A stretch of DNA of 64,000 nucleotides from Saccharopolyspora flava (GCF_900116135.1 NZ_FOZX01000002.1:372001-436000); one strand, 5' to 3'; counted from the stretch's first letter, positions 1 through 9,367 are shown. Notes: generated from the letters alone by a model not told the origin. Made by a program: numbers and translations.

Positions 1-1
1 G

Positions 2-631
2 CTGGCCCGGGGCGCGCGGCTCACGCCGGAGGAGCGGGCGGACGTGGTGCGCAGGCTCGCCGAGCTGTCCGGCCTGTCCGAGGACTACGTGGACCGCGTC
101 AACCTGCGCATCGAGCACATCCGGTTCTTCACCGAGCTGCTGCGCGACGAGCGCAGGACCGTCGGCCGGATGGACGGCCGGTTCACCGGGTGGGAGCCGG
201 ACGCGGCGGTGGAGCGCTTCACCGACGACCCGAGCATCTCCGGCATCCGCGGCGCCTACTCGGCGGCGATCAACCACTACCTGCGCGAGGAGCTCGACTA
301 CCGCAGCGACCTGCCCTACGAGACGCTGACCGGCCGCGTTCACCCGTGGTCCTACAAGGAGTTCGAGGGCGCGGCGGTGTCGGTGGTGGACAAGCTGGGC
401 TCGGCGATGCAGGCCAACCCGCACCTGCGGGTGCACGTGGGCTGCGGCTACACCGACGGCGCCACGCCGTACTTCGCCGCCGAGCACGTGCTGGCCCGGC
501 TGCCCGTCCCGGACGAGCTGCGCGACAACATCGACGTCCGCTACTACCCGGCGGGCCACATGATGTACGTCCACGAGCCGTCCCGGCTCCAGCAGTCCGA
601 GGACCTCGCGCGCTTCGTCAGCGGAACCTGA
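2..631 (+). CDS. S10-like serine carboxypeptidase family protein, 3' part
   Basis: The reading frame is open from the left edge, so this is the C-terminal part of a longer protein. The stretch GCGYTDGATPYFAAEHVL followed about 60 residues later by AGHMMYVHEPSR looks like the Asp and His parts of the alpha/beta-hydrolase triad as arranged in peptidase family S10; the nucleophile Ser would lie upstream of the window. A GTG at 44 is only an internal codon, because the frame continues upstream without a stop. Actinobacterial S10 homologues are usually about 480-500 residues, so roughly 60 percent of the protein would be outside. The substrate cannot be deduced. The family call rests on the spacing of the two visible catalytic regions and general resemblance. 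Confidence 0.7.
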   Translation: MARGARLTPEERADVVRRLAELSGLSEDYVDRVNLRIEHIRFFTELLRDERRTVGRMDGRFTGWEPDAAVERFTDDPSISGIRGAYSAAINHYLREELDYRSDLPYETLTGRVHPWSYKEFEGAAVSVVDKLGSAMQANPHLRVHVGCGYTDGATPYFAAEHVLARLPVPDELRDNIDVRYYPAGHMMYVHEPSRLQQSEDLARFVSGT

Positions 632-700
632 CGCGGGAAATCGCGCGGCACGGCCCTCGCTTGCGATTGACAGGGCCGGTCGGTGGGTGACACTGATCGG

Positions 701-922
701 GTGGTCAAGACGCTGCACCCGCAGAACTACCAGGACGTCTACTACGTGGGCGACTACTACCGGCAGGGCAACGCCGTGCTGATGGACCTCAGCGGCGTTC
801 CGGGGTCCGAGGCGACGCAGCTCGTCGACTTCGCGGCGGGCCTGGTCGTCGCCCGCGGCGGCGAGATGCAACGGGTCGCGCCCAGGGTCTTCCTGCTCAG
901 CCACCCCGAGCAGCAGAGCTGA
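701..922 (+). CDS. SepF-like cell division protein
   Basis: A small protein of 73 residues from the GTG at 701; a second GTG at 683 would add six residues. The pattern 'LHPQNYQDVYYVGDYYRQGNAVLMDLSG' then 'LVDFAAGLVVARGGEMQRVAPRVFLL' follows the SepF core, where a strand, the phrase VDFAAG and a terminal 'vFLLsP' form the dimeric FtsZ-binding fold. SepF links FtsZ to the membrane in actinobacteria that lack FtsA. The usual N-terminal membrane-binding helix and linker of full SepF (about 150-200 residues) are absent, so this is a short SepF-like paralogue rather than the dcw-cluster sepF. A bidirectional hairpin terminator follows directly. Confidence 0.75.
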   Translation: MVKTLHPQNYQDVYYVGDYYRQGNAVLMDLSGVPGSEATQLVDFAAGLVVARGGEMQRVAPRVFLLSHPEQQS

Positions 923-925
923 CAC

Positions 926-969
926 GACGCGGGCGCCCCCTCCGGAGAACCGGTGGGAGCGCCCGCGTC
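926..969. terminator. Bidirectional hairpin terminator
   Basis: An inverted repeat with arms of about 20 bases (926-945 and 950-969) and a four-base loop AGAA. It sits four bases after the SepF-like stop codon and nine bases before the end of the convergent ABC ATPase gene, so it can serve both genes. Confidence 0.8.
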
Positions 970-977
970 TCGTCGGA

Positions 978-1976
978 TCAGGCCACGACGTGGGGGTGTT
1001 CCTCCGCGAAGTGGCAGGCCGCCGGGTGGGTGCCGGTGCGGATCTCCAGCTCCGGCGCCTTCTCGGCGCAGATGTCCTGCGCCTTCCAGCAGCGGGTGCG
1101 GAAGCGGCAGCCCGACGGCGGGTTGGCCGGGCTGGGGACGTCACCGCTGAGCCGGATGACCTCGCGCTTGCCGCGCAGGGTCGGGTCCGGCACCGGAACG
1201 GCCGACAGCAGGGCCTGGGTGTACGGGTGCTGCGGGTGCTCGTAGATCTCGTCCTCGGTGCCGACCTCGGCGATCTTGCCGAGGTACATCACCGCGACCC
1301 GGTCCGACAGGTGCCGGACCACACCGAGGTCGTGGGCGATGAACACGTACGACAGCCCGAACTCGTCCTGCAGGTCGCCGAGCAGGTTCATCACCTGCGC
1401 CTGGATCGACACGTCCAGCGCCGACACCGGCTCGTCGCAGACGATCACCTTCGGCTTGAGCGCCAGCGCGCGGGCGATGCCGATGCGCTGCCGCTGACCG
1501 CCCGAGAACTGGTGCGGGTAGCGGTGGATGTGCTCGGGGTTGAGGCCCACGACCTCCAGCAGCTCCTGCACCTTGCGCCGCCGCTCGCCCTTCGGGGCCA
1601 CCTCGGGGTGGATCTCGAAGGGCTCGCCGACGATGTCGCCGACGGTGCGCCGCGGGTTCAGCGAGGTGTAGGGGTCCTGCAGCACGATCTGCATGTCCCG
1701 GCGCAGCTTGCGCAGCTCGGACCCGCGCATCTTGAAGATGTCGCGGCCCTCGAACGTCGCGGTGCCGCTGGTCGGCGGCTCCAGCCGCATCAGCACCTGC
1801 GCCAGCGTCGACTTGCCGCAGCCGGACTCGCCGACGACGCCGAGGGTCTCGCCCTTGTTCAGGTCGAAGGACACGCCGTCGACCGCCCGCACGTGCCCGA
1901 CGGTGCGACGCGGGAAGCCCGCGCGCACCGGGAAGTGCTTGACCAGGTCGTTGACCTGGAGGATCGGCTCAGCCAC
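978..1976 (-). CDS. Oligopeptide ABC importer ATP-binding protein (OppF/DppF type)
   Basis: ATPase subunit of a peptide/nickel-type ABC importer, acting at the inner face of the membrane with the OppD-like subunit next door. The 332 residues show Walker [10 protein letters not shown] near residue 50, signature [15 protein letters not shown], Walker B VIVCDEP and switch AHDLG. The C-terminal region carries the oligopeptide-transporter extension '[17 protein letters not shown]', whose cysteines are typical of OppD/F-type subunits and can bind an Fe-S cluster in some members. The GTG start at 1976 overlaps the end of the upstream ATPase gene by eight bases, so it is the last gene of the five-gene operon and is probably translationally coupled. 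Confidence 0.93.
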   Translation of the reverse strand: MAEPILQVNDLVKHFPVRAGFPRRTVGHVRAVDGVSFDLNKGETLGVVGESGCGKSTLAQVLMRLEPPTSGTATFEGRDIFKMRGSELRKLRRDMQIVLQDPYTSLNPRRTVGDIVGEPFEIHPEVAPKGERRRKVQELLEVVGLNPEHIHRYPHQFSGGQRQRIGIARALALKPKVIVCDEPVSALDVSIQAQVMNLLGDLQDEFGLSYVFIAHDLGVVRHLSDRVAVMYLGKIAEVGTEDEIYEHPQHPYTQALLSAVPVPDPTLRGKREVIRLSGDVPSPANPPSGCRFRTRCWKAQDICAEKAPELEIRTGTHPAACHFAEEHPHVVA

Positions 1977-2988
1977 GGCTCATCATCTCCTCCGCGAAGT
2001 GGCAGGCGCTGACCCGGCCCAACCCGAGGTCGTGGTCGGTCGGCACCTCCGTGCGGCACTTGTCCTCCGCCCGCGTGCAGCGGGGGTGGAACGGGCATCC
2101 CGGCGGCACCGCCATCAGGTTCGGCGGCAGGCCCTTGATCGTCTCCAGCTCCTGGCCCTTGAGGTCCAGGCGCGGGATCGACCGCATCAGGCCGTCGGTG
2201 TAGGGGTGGCCCGGTTGCTTGTACAGCGAGTGCGCGTCGGCGGACTCGACGATGCGGCCCGCGTACATCACCACGATCCGGTCCGCGACCTCGGCGACCA
2301 CGCCCAGGTCGTGGGTGATGAGGATCAGGCCCATGCCGCGTTCCCGGCGCAGCTCGTCGAGCAGGTCCATGATCTGGGCCTGCACGGTAACGTCGAGCGC
2401 CGTGGTGGGTTCGTCGGCGATGAGCAGGGCCGGGTCCAGGGCCAGCGACATCGCGATCATCGCGCGCTGCCGCATGCCGCCGGAGAACTGGTGCGGGTAC
2501 TCCTTCACGCGCTGCTTGGCGTTCGGGATCTTCACCTGGTCCAGCAGCTCGACGGCCTTGGCCGTGGCGTCCTTGCGGGACATGCCGCGGCGGGTCCGCA
2601 GCTGCTCGGCGATCTGGAACCCGACCGTGTAGACCGGGTTCAGCGCCGAGAGGGCGTCCTGGAAGATCATCGCCATCGAGTCGCCGCGCAGCTCGCGCCT
2701 GCGCTCCTCGGTGGCGGTGAGCAGGTCCTCGCCGCGGTAGCGGATCGCGCCCCCGGTGATCGCTCCCGGCGGGATGTCCAGGATGCCCATCACCGTCTGC
2801 GCGGTGACGCTCTTGCCGGAACCGGATTCGCCCAGCACGGCGAGGGTTTCGCCGGCGTCGACGTGGTAGTTCACGCCGTTGAGGACCTTCGCGACGCCGT
2901 CCCGGGTGCGGAATTCGACGTGCAGGTCCTCGACCTCGAGCAGACGTCCCGCCGAGGTCTCGTGTTCGTGTGCGGACACAGCGGTCAC
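1969..2988 (-). CDS. Oligopeptide ABC importer ATP-binding protein (OppD/DppD type)
   Basis: The second ATPase of the importer, 339 residues. Walker A is GESGSGKS, the signature is [17 protein letters not shown] and Walker B with D-loop is [12 protein letters not shown], followed by the switch ITHDLG. The C-terminal '[17 protein letters not shown]' is the cysteine-containing OppD/F tail. The start is a GTG two bases after the permease stop and its end overlaps the next ATPase gene, which fits the heterodimeric ATPase arrangement of peptide importers. The order binding protein, permease, permease, ATPase, ATPase is the classic oppABCDF/dppABCDF order. Substrate specificity (oligo- or dipeptide, or another oligomer) cannot be read from these subunits. 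Confidence 0.93.
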   Translation of the reverse strand: MTAVSAHEHETSAGRLLEVEDLHVEFRTRDGVAKVLNGVNYHVDAGETLAVLGESGSGKSVTAQTVMGILDIPPGAITGGAIRYRGEDLLTATEERRRELRGDSMAMIFQDALSALNPVYTVGFQIAEQLRTRRGMSRKDATAKAVELLDQVKIPNAKQRVKEYPHQFSGGMRQRAMIAMSLALDPALLIADEPTTALDVTVQAQIMDLLDELRRERGMGLILITHDLGVVAEVADRIVVMYAGRIVESADAHSLYKQPGHPYTDGLMRSIPRLDLKGQELETIKGLPPNLMAVPPGCPFHPRCTRAEDKCRTEVPTDHDLGLGRVSACHFAEEMMSRG

Positions 2989-2990
2989 TC

Positions 2991-3950
2991 CTACTTCTGC
3001 TTCGGGTCGAGCGCGTCGCGGACGGCGTCGCCGAGCATCACGAACGCCAGGACCGTGAGCACCAGGAAACCGGCCGGGAAGAACAGCAGGTGCGGCGCCG
3101 ACTGGATGTAGTTGCGCGAGTCGGCGATCATCACGCCCCAGGACACGACCGGTTCGCGCAGGCCGATGCCGAGGAACGACAGCGTCGCCTCCGCACCGAT
3201 GAACCCGCCGAGCGCGATGGTCGCGTAGACCATGACCGGCGCGAGCGTGTTGGGCAGCACGTGCCGGAAGATGATCCGGCCCGAGCTGGCCCCCAGCGCG
3301 CGGGCGGCCTTGACGTAGTCCTGCTGCTTGGCCGCGATCGTCGCCGACCGCATGATGCGCATCGACACCGGCCAGGACAGCACCCCGATCGTGAGCACCA
3401 CCTGGGTGACGATGCGAGTCCCGCTGGGGATCTTCACCTCGGCGTTCATGGTGGTGAGGATGACGATCGCGCCGAGCACGAACGGCAGGCCCATGAAGAT
3501 CTCGGAGAACCGGGAGATCAACGTGTCCACGACGCCGCCGAAGTAACCGGCGATGATGCCGATGAACCCGCCGAGCAGCACGGTCAGCAGGGTCGCCGCC
3601 AGACCGACCAGGATCGACGCGCGGGCGCCGATGATGGTGCGGGCGTAGAGGTCCCGGCCGAGGTTGTCGTACCCGAACCAGGCGTCCGCCGACGGGGTGT
3701 CGCGGGCCTTGGTGAGGTCCTGGAAGTTCGGGTCCACGTGCGTGAACAGCTGCGGGAACGCGGCGATGATCAGCAGAGCCAGGATCAGCACCGAGGCGAT
3801 CAGGAACAGCGGACGGCGGCGCAGGTCGCGCCAGGCGTCGCTCCAGAGTCCCCGGGGCTTCTCGTTCTTGGTCTCCTCGGAGACGGCCGCTTCGGTGTGC
3901 GCGGCCGCCGAATCGTCGGCCGCGAGGGTGGTGGGGGTTCGGTCAGTCAT
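2991..3950 (-). CDS. Oligopeptide ABC importer permease (OppC/DppC type)
   Basis: Inner-membrane permease of 319 residues with a roughly 40-residue charged cytoplasmic N-terminus, a first membrane segment around residues 48-70, and several more in the C-terminal half. The conserved 'WFGYDNLGRDLYARTIIGAR' region and the EAA-loop-like AARALGASSGRIIFRHVLPN, which docks on the ATPases, are diagnostic for the OppC family. The ATG start overlaps the stop of the upstream permease by eight bases, so the two permeases are likely produced in equal amounts. Confidence 0.93.
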   Translation of the reverse strand: MTDRTPTTLAADDSAAAHTEAAVSEETKNEKPRGLWSDAWRDLRRRPLFLIASVLILALLIIAAFPQLFTHVDPNFQDLTKARDTPSADAWFGYDNLGRDLYARTIIGARASILVGLAATLLTVLLGGFIGIIAGYFGGVVDTLISRFSEIFMGLPFVLGAIVILTTMNAEVKIPSGTRIVTQVVLTIGVLSWPVSMRIMRSATIAAKQQDYVKAARALGASSGRIIFRHVLPNTLAPVMVYATIALGGFIGAEATLSFLGIGLREPVVSWGVMIADSRNYIQSAPHLLFFPAGFLVLTVLAFVMLGDAVRDALDPKQK

Positions 3951-4869
3951 ATCGGATCCTCGGGTCGAGCACCGCGTAGAGAATGTCCACCAGCAGGTTC
4001 ATCAGCAGGTAGACCAGCACCAGGACGGTGACGATCCCCGTCACCGTGGTGCCTTCCTGGGTGGTGATCCCCTTGAAGACGAGGCCACCGATACCACGGA
4101 TGTTGAACACGCCTTCGGTGACGATCGCACCGGCCATCAGCGCGCCCAGGTCGGTGCCCAGGAACGTGACGACCGGGATCATGGAGTTGCGCAGCATGTG
4201 CACGCCGACGACGCGGCGGGGCGTGAGGCCCTTCGCGACGGCGGTGCGCACGAAGTCGCCGTGCTTGTTCTCCATCATGCTCGTCCGCGTCAGCCTGGAC
4301 ACGTAGGCCATCGACAGGGATCCGAGGACGAACCCGGGAACGATGAGTTCGCCGATCGAGGGATCGGAGGAGACGGTGGGCCTGATGATGCCGAGCTCGG
4401 AACCGAGCACGATCTGGGCCACGAAACCGGTGACGAACACCGGCAGCGCGATCAGGAAGAGCGTGGACACCAGCACCAGGTTGTCCAGGAAGCCGCGCCC
4501 GCGCAGGCCGGTCAGAACACCGGCGGCCAGACCGATGACGCCCTCGATGATCAGGGCGACGATGGCGAGCCGGACGGTGATCGGATAGGCCTGTTCGAGC
4601 AGCGAGGAGATCGCGGTTCCGGAGTAGGTCTCCCCGAAATCACCCGTCAGCAGCTTCCCCAGGTACTTGATGTACTGGACGATGAGCGGATCGTCCAGGT
4701 TGTACTTCTGGTTCATCTCCGCGATGTAGGCGGGAGGACAGCCGCGGTCGCCGCACTTGCCCGCGAACGGGTCGCCGGGAATCGCCCACACCAGCGCATA
4801 GATGATAAAAGTCGTCCCGATGAAGACCGGGATCAGTTGCAGCAGCCGCCGCAACACGTAGCGACCCAT
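3943..4869 (-). CDS. Oligopeptide ABC importer permease (OppB/DppB type)
   Basis: A permease of 308 residues opening with 'MGRYVLRRLLQLIPVFIGTTFIIYAL', the typical N-terminal helix of OppB/DppB proteins. The N-terminal half contains the family pattern 'YIAEMNQKYNLDDPLIVQYIKYL' and the C-terminal half the coupling loop 'VRTAVAKGLTPRRVVGVHMLRNSMIP'. It is the first of the four genes that follow the binding-protein gene and is separated from it by an intercistronic hairpin. It pairs with the adjacent OppC-type subunit to form the channel. Confidence 0.93.
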   Translation of the reverse strand: MGRYVLRRLLQLIPVFIGTTFIIYALVWAIPGDPFAGKCGDRGCPPAYIAEMNQKYNLDDPLIVQYIKYLGKLLTGDFGETYSGTAISSLLEQAYPITVRLAIVALIIEGVIGLAAGVLTGLRGRGFLDNLVLVSTLFLIALPVFVTGFVAQIVLGSELGIIRPTVSSDPSIGELIVPGFVLGSLSMAYVSRLTRTSMMENKHGDFVRTAVAKGLTPRRVVGVHMLRNSMIPVVTFLGTDLGALMAGAIVTEGVFNIRGIGGLVFKGITTQEGTTVTGIVTVLVLVYLLMNLLVDILYAVLDPRIRYD

Positions 4870-4895
4870 CCTGGGCCTCCTCCATCAACAGCAGC

Positions 4896-4935
4896 GCGGG
4901 ACCCGGCCCACCGGGTTTCGGTGGGCCGGGCCCGC
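4896..4935 (-). terminator. Intercistronic hairpin (partial terminator or mRNA stabiliser)
   Basis: A 17-bp stem with one bulged A (about 4896-4913 pairing with 4919-4935) lies in the 74-base gap between the binding-protein stop and the OppB start. Such hairpins between a solute-binding protein gene and its permease genes usually hold back downstream expression, so that binding protein exceeds transporter. No U-tract follows. Confidence 0.6.
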
Positions 4936-4943
4936 ACTCGGTT

Positions 4944-6575
4944 TTACGGGTTCAGGCGGACCGTGGTCAGATCGAGCTCACGGTAGGCCTTGACCTCACC
5001 TGCGGCGACTCGCTCCGAGAAGCCGTACTGCACCGGCTGGGTCCACAGCGGGATCGCCGGCAGGTCCTCCGCCAGCAGCTTCTCCGCGTCGGCGTAACCG
5101 GCGGTCGCGGCGGCCATGTCGGGAGCCGCGTTCGCCTTGTCCAGCGCGGCGTCGAACGCCGGGTTGGAGTACTTGTAGTCGTTCGACGACGCGTCCGTGC
5201 GGTACAGCTGCGTCAGGAACGTCTCCAGGTTCGGGTAGTCGGCCTTCCACCCGGTGCGGAACAGGCCGTCGAACTGGAACGCGTTGGCCTTCTGGCGGAA
5301 CTCGCCGAAGGTCGGGACCGGCACGAACTGGGTCGGGATGCCCAGGTTCTGCTGGATGCTCGCGGCCACGGCCTGCACCCACTCGTCGTGCCCGCCGTCG
5401 GCGTTGGTCTCCAGGGTCAGGGTGCCCGGGAAACCGCCGGCCTGGGCCAGGTACTGCTTGGCCTTCTCCGGGTTGAACTCGCAGGCCTCACCGCACTGGC
5501 CGGGCCGGTAGCCGTCGACGGCCGGGGTGGCGAAGCCGTCCGCCGGGTCGCGACCGCCCGCGAACACCTGCTGGGTGATCGTCTTGCGGTCGATCGACAT
5601 CGAGATCGCCTTGCGCAGCAGCGGGTTCTTGAACTTCTCGTCGTAGATCGGGATGCCCAGGTTCTGGGTGAGCAGGCCCGGCTTCTGCTTCGCGCGGTCG
5701 CCGAGGTCCTGCTTCCACTTGTCGCCGACCAGCGCGGAGACCGGGACGGCGCGCAGGAAGTCCAGGTTGCCCGAGACGAGGTCCTGGTAGGCGGTGTCGA
5801 GGTTGTCGTAGACCTTGAACTTGGCGCCCTTGATCGTCGGCTTGTCGGCGCCGGCGTACTGGTCGTAGGCGGTCAGGTTCAGCTCGACGTTCGGCTGGCG
5901 GTCCTGGAACTTGAACGGACCGTTGCCGATCGGGTGCTCCTCGAAGCCCTTAGGGTCGGCGAAGAACGAGTCGGGAAGCGGCATGTAGGCGGAGTAGCCC
6001 AGCACGACCGGGAAGATCGTGAGCGGCGCCTTCAGCTTGACGGTGAACGTCGTGTCGTCGACGACCTTGAGACCGGACATCTCCTTGGCCGGCGGCGGCG
6101 GGGCCTGTGCCGGGCCCTCCTCGCCGTCCGGGTCCTCGGACTGCAGCTGGTCGTAGCCGTCGATCTGCTCGAAGAAGCTCGCGCCCTGCATGCCGTTGGG
6201 ACCGTAGGCGGAGTAGTTCCAGGCGTCCACGAAGTTCTTGGCCTTGACCGGCGTCCCGTCGTGGAACGTCCAGCCCGGCTTGAGCTTGATCGTGTAGTTC
6301 TGGTGATCGGTGGTCTCGATCTTGTCGGCGACCGCGTTCTCGACCTTGAGGTCGCTCGCGCGGTACTTCACGAGACCCGTGAACATGGAGCTCACGATGA
6401 AACCACCGTTTTCCTCGGTGGTGTTGGCCGGGACAAGAGGGTTCTCCGGCTCGCCCCAGTCCAGGGTGATGACGCCGTCCTCTCCCGAGCCGCTGCCGCC
6501 ACCGCCGCAGCCGGTGGCGAGCAACGCCACCGCCAGCGGGGCCGCGACCAATGCGGCCAAACGTCCCTTTCGCAT
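4944..6575 (-). CDS. Oligopeptide-binding lipoprotein (SBP family 5)
   Basis: Extracytoplasmic solute-binding protein of the ABC importer, 543 residues. The start at 6575 is chosen because GGGAGG lies just upstream and the product begins MRKGRLAALVAAPLAVALLATGC, a lipoprotein signal with lipobox LATGC, so the mature protein would be lipid-anchored at the Cys. The bulk follows the SBP_bac_5 fold (for example 'TIKLKPGWTFHDGTPVKAKNFVDAWNY' and 'LRKAISMSIDRKTI'). It is the promoter-proximal gene of the operon. The family binds peptides or related oligomers; the exact ligand is not evident. A longer frame starting at 6632 lacks a better ribosome site and would destroy the signal peptide. Confidence 0.92.
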   Translation of the reverse strand: MRKGRLAALVAAPLAVALLATGCGGGGSGSGEDGVITLDWGEPENPLVPANTTEENGGFIVSSMFTGLVKYRASDLKVENAVADKIETTDHQNYTIKLKPGWTFHDGTPVKAKNFVDAWNYSAYGPNGMQGASFFEQIDGYDQLQSEDPDGEEGPAQAPPPPAKEMSGLKVVDDTTFTVKLKAPLTIFPVVLGYSAYMPLPDSFFADPKGFEEHPIGNGPFKFQDRQPNVELNLTAYDQYAGADKPTIKGAKFKVYDNLDTAYQDLVSGNLDFLRAVPVSALVGDKWKQDLGDRAKQKPGLLTQNLGIPIYDEKFKNPLLRKAISMSIDRKTITQQVFAGGRDPADGFATPAVDGYRPGQCGEACEFNPEKAKQYLAQAGGFPGTLTLETNADGGHDEWVQAVAASIQQNLGIPTQFVPVPTFGEFRQKANAFQFDGLFRTGWKADYPNLETFLTQLYRTDASSNDYKYSNPAFDAALDKANAAPDMAAATAGYADAEKLLAEDLPAIPLWTQPVQYGFSERVAAGEVKAYRELDLTTVRLNP

Positions 6576-6631
6576 GTAGGTCCTCCCGCTTCCACGCGCG
6601 CCCCAGGTTGATTTTCCGGGGTCATCACGCA

Positions 6632-6650
6632 CGACGGTTCTTCACCGTCG
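6632..6650 (-). promoter_or_regulatory. Leader hairpin upstream of the importer operon
   Basis: CGACGGT and ACCGTCG form a 7-bp stem with a five-base loop about 60 bases upstream of the binding-protein start. The surrounding 6650-6780 stretch is clearly more AT-rich than the neighbourhood and probably holds the operon promoter. No confident -10/-35 pair was found. Confidence 0.35.
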
Positions 6651-6778
6651 CGTCAGACGTGCGTAAACATAAGTGAGAACCGGGCGGCGGCAATGCAGTG
6701 TCACAAAGCCGTCACTTTCTGAATCGATTCACCATTCCCATTCTTTGCAAGTGAAACCACCTGTCCACGATCTGGGAA

Positions 6779-7732
6779 CTAGCTGATGGACAGGGCAATA
6801 CCGTCGAGGATGTCGTGCTCACTGGCTGTCATCGACGAGATGCCGCTGCGCTCGGAAAACTCCTGCGCCAGAACCTTGACCACCAGCGCACCGCCCCCGA
6901 TGACGTCCACCCGGCCCGGATGCATCGATCCGATCTTCGAACGCTCTTCGTGCGTTGAAGAAAGAAGGCGTTCGGCGATTTGTTCGACACGATTCTGGGA
7001 AATATGGGAAAGGTGAATCGCCTGCGGGTCGTATTCCGGCAAATCCTGCGCGATGGCGGAGAGCGTGGTGACCGTTCCGGCCACCCCCACCCACGTCTTC
7101 GCCTCGCTGACGTCGACCCGCGCGAACGCCTCGTCGAGGATCTGACGTGCGACTTTCTCCGCTTCGAGGACTTCCTCGCCGGTCGGCGGGTCGTCGTGCA
7201 GGCACCGCTCGGTCAGCCGCACGCAGCCGATGTCGGCGGAGTGGGCGGCGGTGATGTCGGCGTTCGCGCCGTCCCAGGTGCCCACCACGACCTCGGTCGA
7301 GCCGCCGCCGACGTCGGTGACCACGAACGGGCCGTCCAGCGGGTCGAGGTCGCCGACCGCGCCGACGAACGACAGCCGCGCCTCCTCGTCACCGGTGATC
7401 ACCTCGGCGTCGACGCCCAGCGTCTCGCGGACCATCGAGAAGAAGTCCTCGCGGTTCTCCGCGTCGCGGGTCGCCGAGGTCGCCACCATCCGGACCCGCT
7501 CGACGCCCTTGCGCGCGGCCATCGCCGCGTAGTCGACCAGCGCCTCCCGGGTGCGCTCGATGGCCTCCGGCGCCAGCCGGCCGGTGGCGTCCACGCCCTG
7601 GCCGAGCCGGACGATGCGCATCGTGCGGTAGATGTCGCGCAGGTCCTTGCGCCCGTCGTCGTGGACCGTGACGTCCGCGATCAGCAGGCGAATCGAGTTC
7701 GTCCCGCAGTCGATCGCCGCAACCCGTGCCAT
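6779..7732 (-). CDS. ppx: Ppx/GppA family exopolyphosphatase
   Basis: An actin-fold phosphatase of 317 residues that removes terminal phosphate from polyphosphate or converts pppGpp to ppGpp. Residues 4-15 (VAAIDCGTNSIR) form the first phosphate-binding loop. 'VVTDVGGGSTEVVVG' near residue 141 is the second, and 'DVIGGGALVV' near the C-terminus is the third nucleotide-binding motif. The length matches the short actinobacterial type (about 310-320), which lacks the C-terminal HD domain of E. coli Ppx. The position beyond the eno-ftsB-DUF501 cluster matches Rv1026 (ppx2) in M. tuberculosis. Which of the two activities dominates cannot be told. Confidence 0.9.
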   Translation of the reverse strand: MARVAAIDCGTNSIRLLIADVTVHDDGRKDLRDIYRTMRIVRLGQGVDATGRLAPEAIERTREALVDYAAMAARKGVERVRMVATSATRDAENREDFFSMVRETLGVDAEVITGDEEARLSFVGAVGDLDPLDGPFVVTDVGGGSTEVVVGTWDGANADITAAHSADIGCVRLTERCLHDDPPTGEEVLEAEKVARQILDEAFARVDVSEAKTWVGVAGTVTTLSAIAQDLPEYDPQAIHLSHISQNRVEQIAERLLSSTHEERSKIGSMHPGRVDVIGGGALVVKVLAQEFSERSGISSMTASEHDILDGIALSIS

Positions 7733-7815
7733 CGCACCCTCCTCGACCAGCTGCGCACCGGCGTTTCCGGCCGCTCCCCCAACGCTATCGGGACCCGGCC
7801 ACCCCGGAGACAGCG

Positions 7816-7853
7816 CCGGGCCGCGCGCGTTGACGGCAACGCGCGCGGCCCGG
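7816..7853 (-). terminator. Hairpin terminator after the transglycosylase gene
   Basis: A perfect 17-bp stem (7816-7832 with 7837-7853) and a four-base loop ACGG lie 18 bases beyond the stop of the transglycosylase gene read on the minus strand. There is no U-tract, which is usual for actinobacterial terminators. Confidence 0.75.
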
Positions 7854-7870
7854 TTCCGGGGTCCGGCCGG

Positions 7871-9367
7871 TCAGCGGGGCTGGTAGTCCTCCGGGACGGT
7901 GCAGGGTGCGGCGACGCCGCCGGCGTCAGTGAAGACCTGACCGCCGGCCTGCGCCAGCAGCGGCAACGACTCGCCGGGCTGGACGTCCTCGCCCGCCTCC
8001 GGTTCGAGCAGCGAGAACTCGCCGCGGTCGAGCAGCTCGGTGTCGCACGGCTGCGGGACCTGCGAGCCGGGAGCCTGCGAGGTCGGCGGCTCGGCGCTCG
8101 GCTCCGAGGACGGGGATTCGGTGCTCGGTTCCGGAGTCGGGGTGCTCGACGAGCTCGGCGGAGCGCTCGGCGCGGGCTCCGATGTGGACGGCTCCGGCGT
8201 CGGGGTCTCCGAGCTCGGCGGCGTCGTCGGGACCGTCGGGGTCGGCGCGGGTTTGGTCGTCGGCTCGTCGCCCGGCAGCTGCGGCGGCGCGGGCTCGACC
8301 GGCGGCACCAGCGGCGGCTCCGCCAGGCCGGACTCCGGAACGGGCGCCGGGGCGGGCTCCTGCTGCTCCGGGGCCGGGGTGAGCGGCGGGAGGGCCTGCG
8401 GCTGCGGGTCCTCCACCGGCGGGACCGGTTCGATCCCGGGAACGGTCAGCGGCGCGGGCGCGGGCATCGCGAGCGCGCCCGGATCGGCGGACACCCGCTC
8501 CCCGGCGAGCACGTCGCCGGCCGCCGGGGCCAGCTCCGCCGGGGTCGGCGTGACGCCGCGGCGGTAGGCGTCGGCCCAGACCATGACGGTGCGGACGTAG
8601 CTCTCGGAGTGGTTGTAGCGGAACACCGCTGCCGCCAGCTCGCGCGGATCGCTGAGGTCACCACCGCCGCTGCACAGGTAGGTCCCGGCCGCGGCCGCCG
8701 CGTCCGGCAGGTTGTGCGGGCTCGCGACGCCGTCCTCGTTGCCGTCGGTGGCGAACTTCCGCCAGGTGGACGGGATGAACTGCATCGGACCCACGGCCCG
8801 GTCCCACACCGGGTCGCCGTCGAAGCGGCCCGCGTCGGTGTCCGGGATCGCCGCGATGTTCGGCCCGCCCGACAGCCGCGGCCCGAGGATCGCGTGCGTG
8901 GTCGTGCCGTTGACGTCGATGTCGCCGCCGCGGGCGTGCCCGGACTCGATGCGGCCGATCGAGGCCAGCACCGACCAGTGCAGCCCGCACGCGTGCGTCT
9001 GCTCCACCGAGCGCGCCGCCTGCATGTAGGCGGCCAGGACGGGTTCGGGGATGCCGAGCTCACCGGTCGGCAGCTCCACCCGGGGCGCGGCCTGCGGCAC
9101 CGCCGCCAGCTGCTCCGGGTCGGCGGCCTCGTCGAGCACGCGAGGGCTCAGCGCCGGTGCCTGCGGCAGGTTCCCGCTCACCCCCAGCTGCCGGAGATCC
9201 GGCGAGTGCTGATCCATCGCGGTCGGCAGCGCGGACGCGCTGACCAGCGCCGCCGGCAGCGCCAGGACCGGTGCCATCGCGGTGGCCGCCAGCCACTTCC
9301 GCGCCCGATCCCCCACCACGGCGCGCGTCTGAGCCTTCCGCCGGATCTTGTTCTTGCGGTTCGCCAC
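7871..9367 (-). CDS. Exported lytic transglycosylase (MltB-like) with Pro/Ser/Thr-rich tail
   Basis: A cell-wall enzyme of about 498 residues that should cleave the MurNAc-GlcNAc bond. A basic N-terminus and a hydrophobic stretch (WLAATAMAPVLALPAALVSASA) act as signal or anchor. The catalytic core holds the glutamate in ASIGRIESGHAR, then AVGPMQFIPSTWRKFATDGN with the EF-hand-like loop of MltB relatives, and 'FRYNHSESYVRTVMVWADAY'. Residues of roughly 280-430 are proline/serine/threonine-rich low-complexity sequence likely to span the wall, followed by a cysteine-containing end. The GTG at 9367 is preferred because GGGGG lies eight bases upstream; a GTG at 9382 overlaps that site. It is divergent from aidB and is one of three paralogues in this window. 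Confidence 0.85.
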   Translation of the reverse strand: MANRKNKIRRKAQTRAVVGDRARKWLAATAMAPVLALPAALVSASALPTAMDQHSPDLRQLGVSGNLPQAPALSPRVLDEAADPEQLAAVPQAAPRVELPTGELGIPEPVLAAYMQAARSVEQTHACGLHWSVLASIGRIESGHARGGDIDVNGTTTHAILGPRLSGGPNIAAIPDTDAGRFDGDPVWDRAVGPMQFIPSTWRKFATDGNEDGVASPHNLPDAAAAAGTYLCSGGGDLSDPRELAAAVFRYNHSESYVRTVMVWADAYRRGVTPTPAELAPAAGDVLAGERVSADPGALAMPAPAPLTVPGIEPVPPVEDPQPQALPPLTPAPEQQEPAPAPVPESGLAEPPLVPPVEPAPPQLPGDEPTTKPAPTPTVPTTPPSSETPTPEPSTSEPAPSAPPSSSSTPTPEPSTESPSSEPSAEPPTSQAPGSQVPQPCDTELLDRGEFSLLEPEAGEDVQPGESLPLLAQAGGQVFTDAGGVAAPCTVPEDYQPR

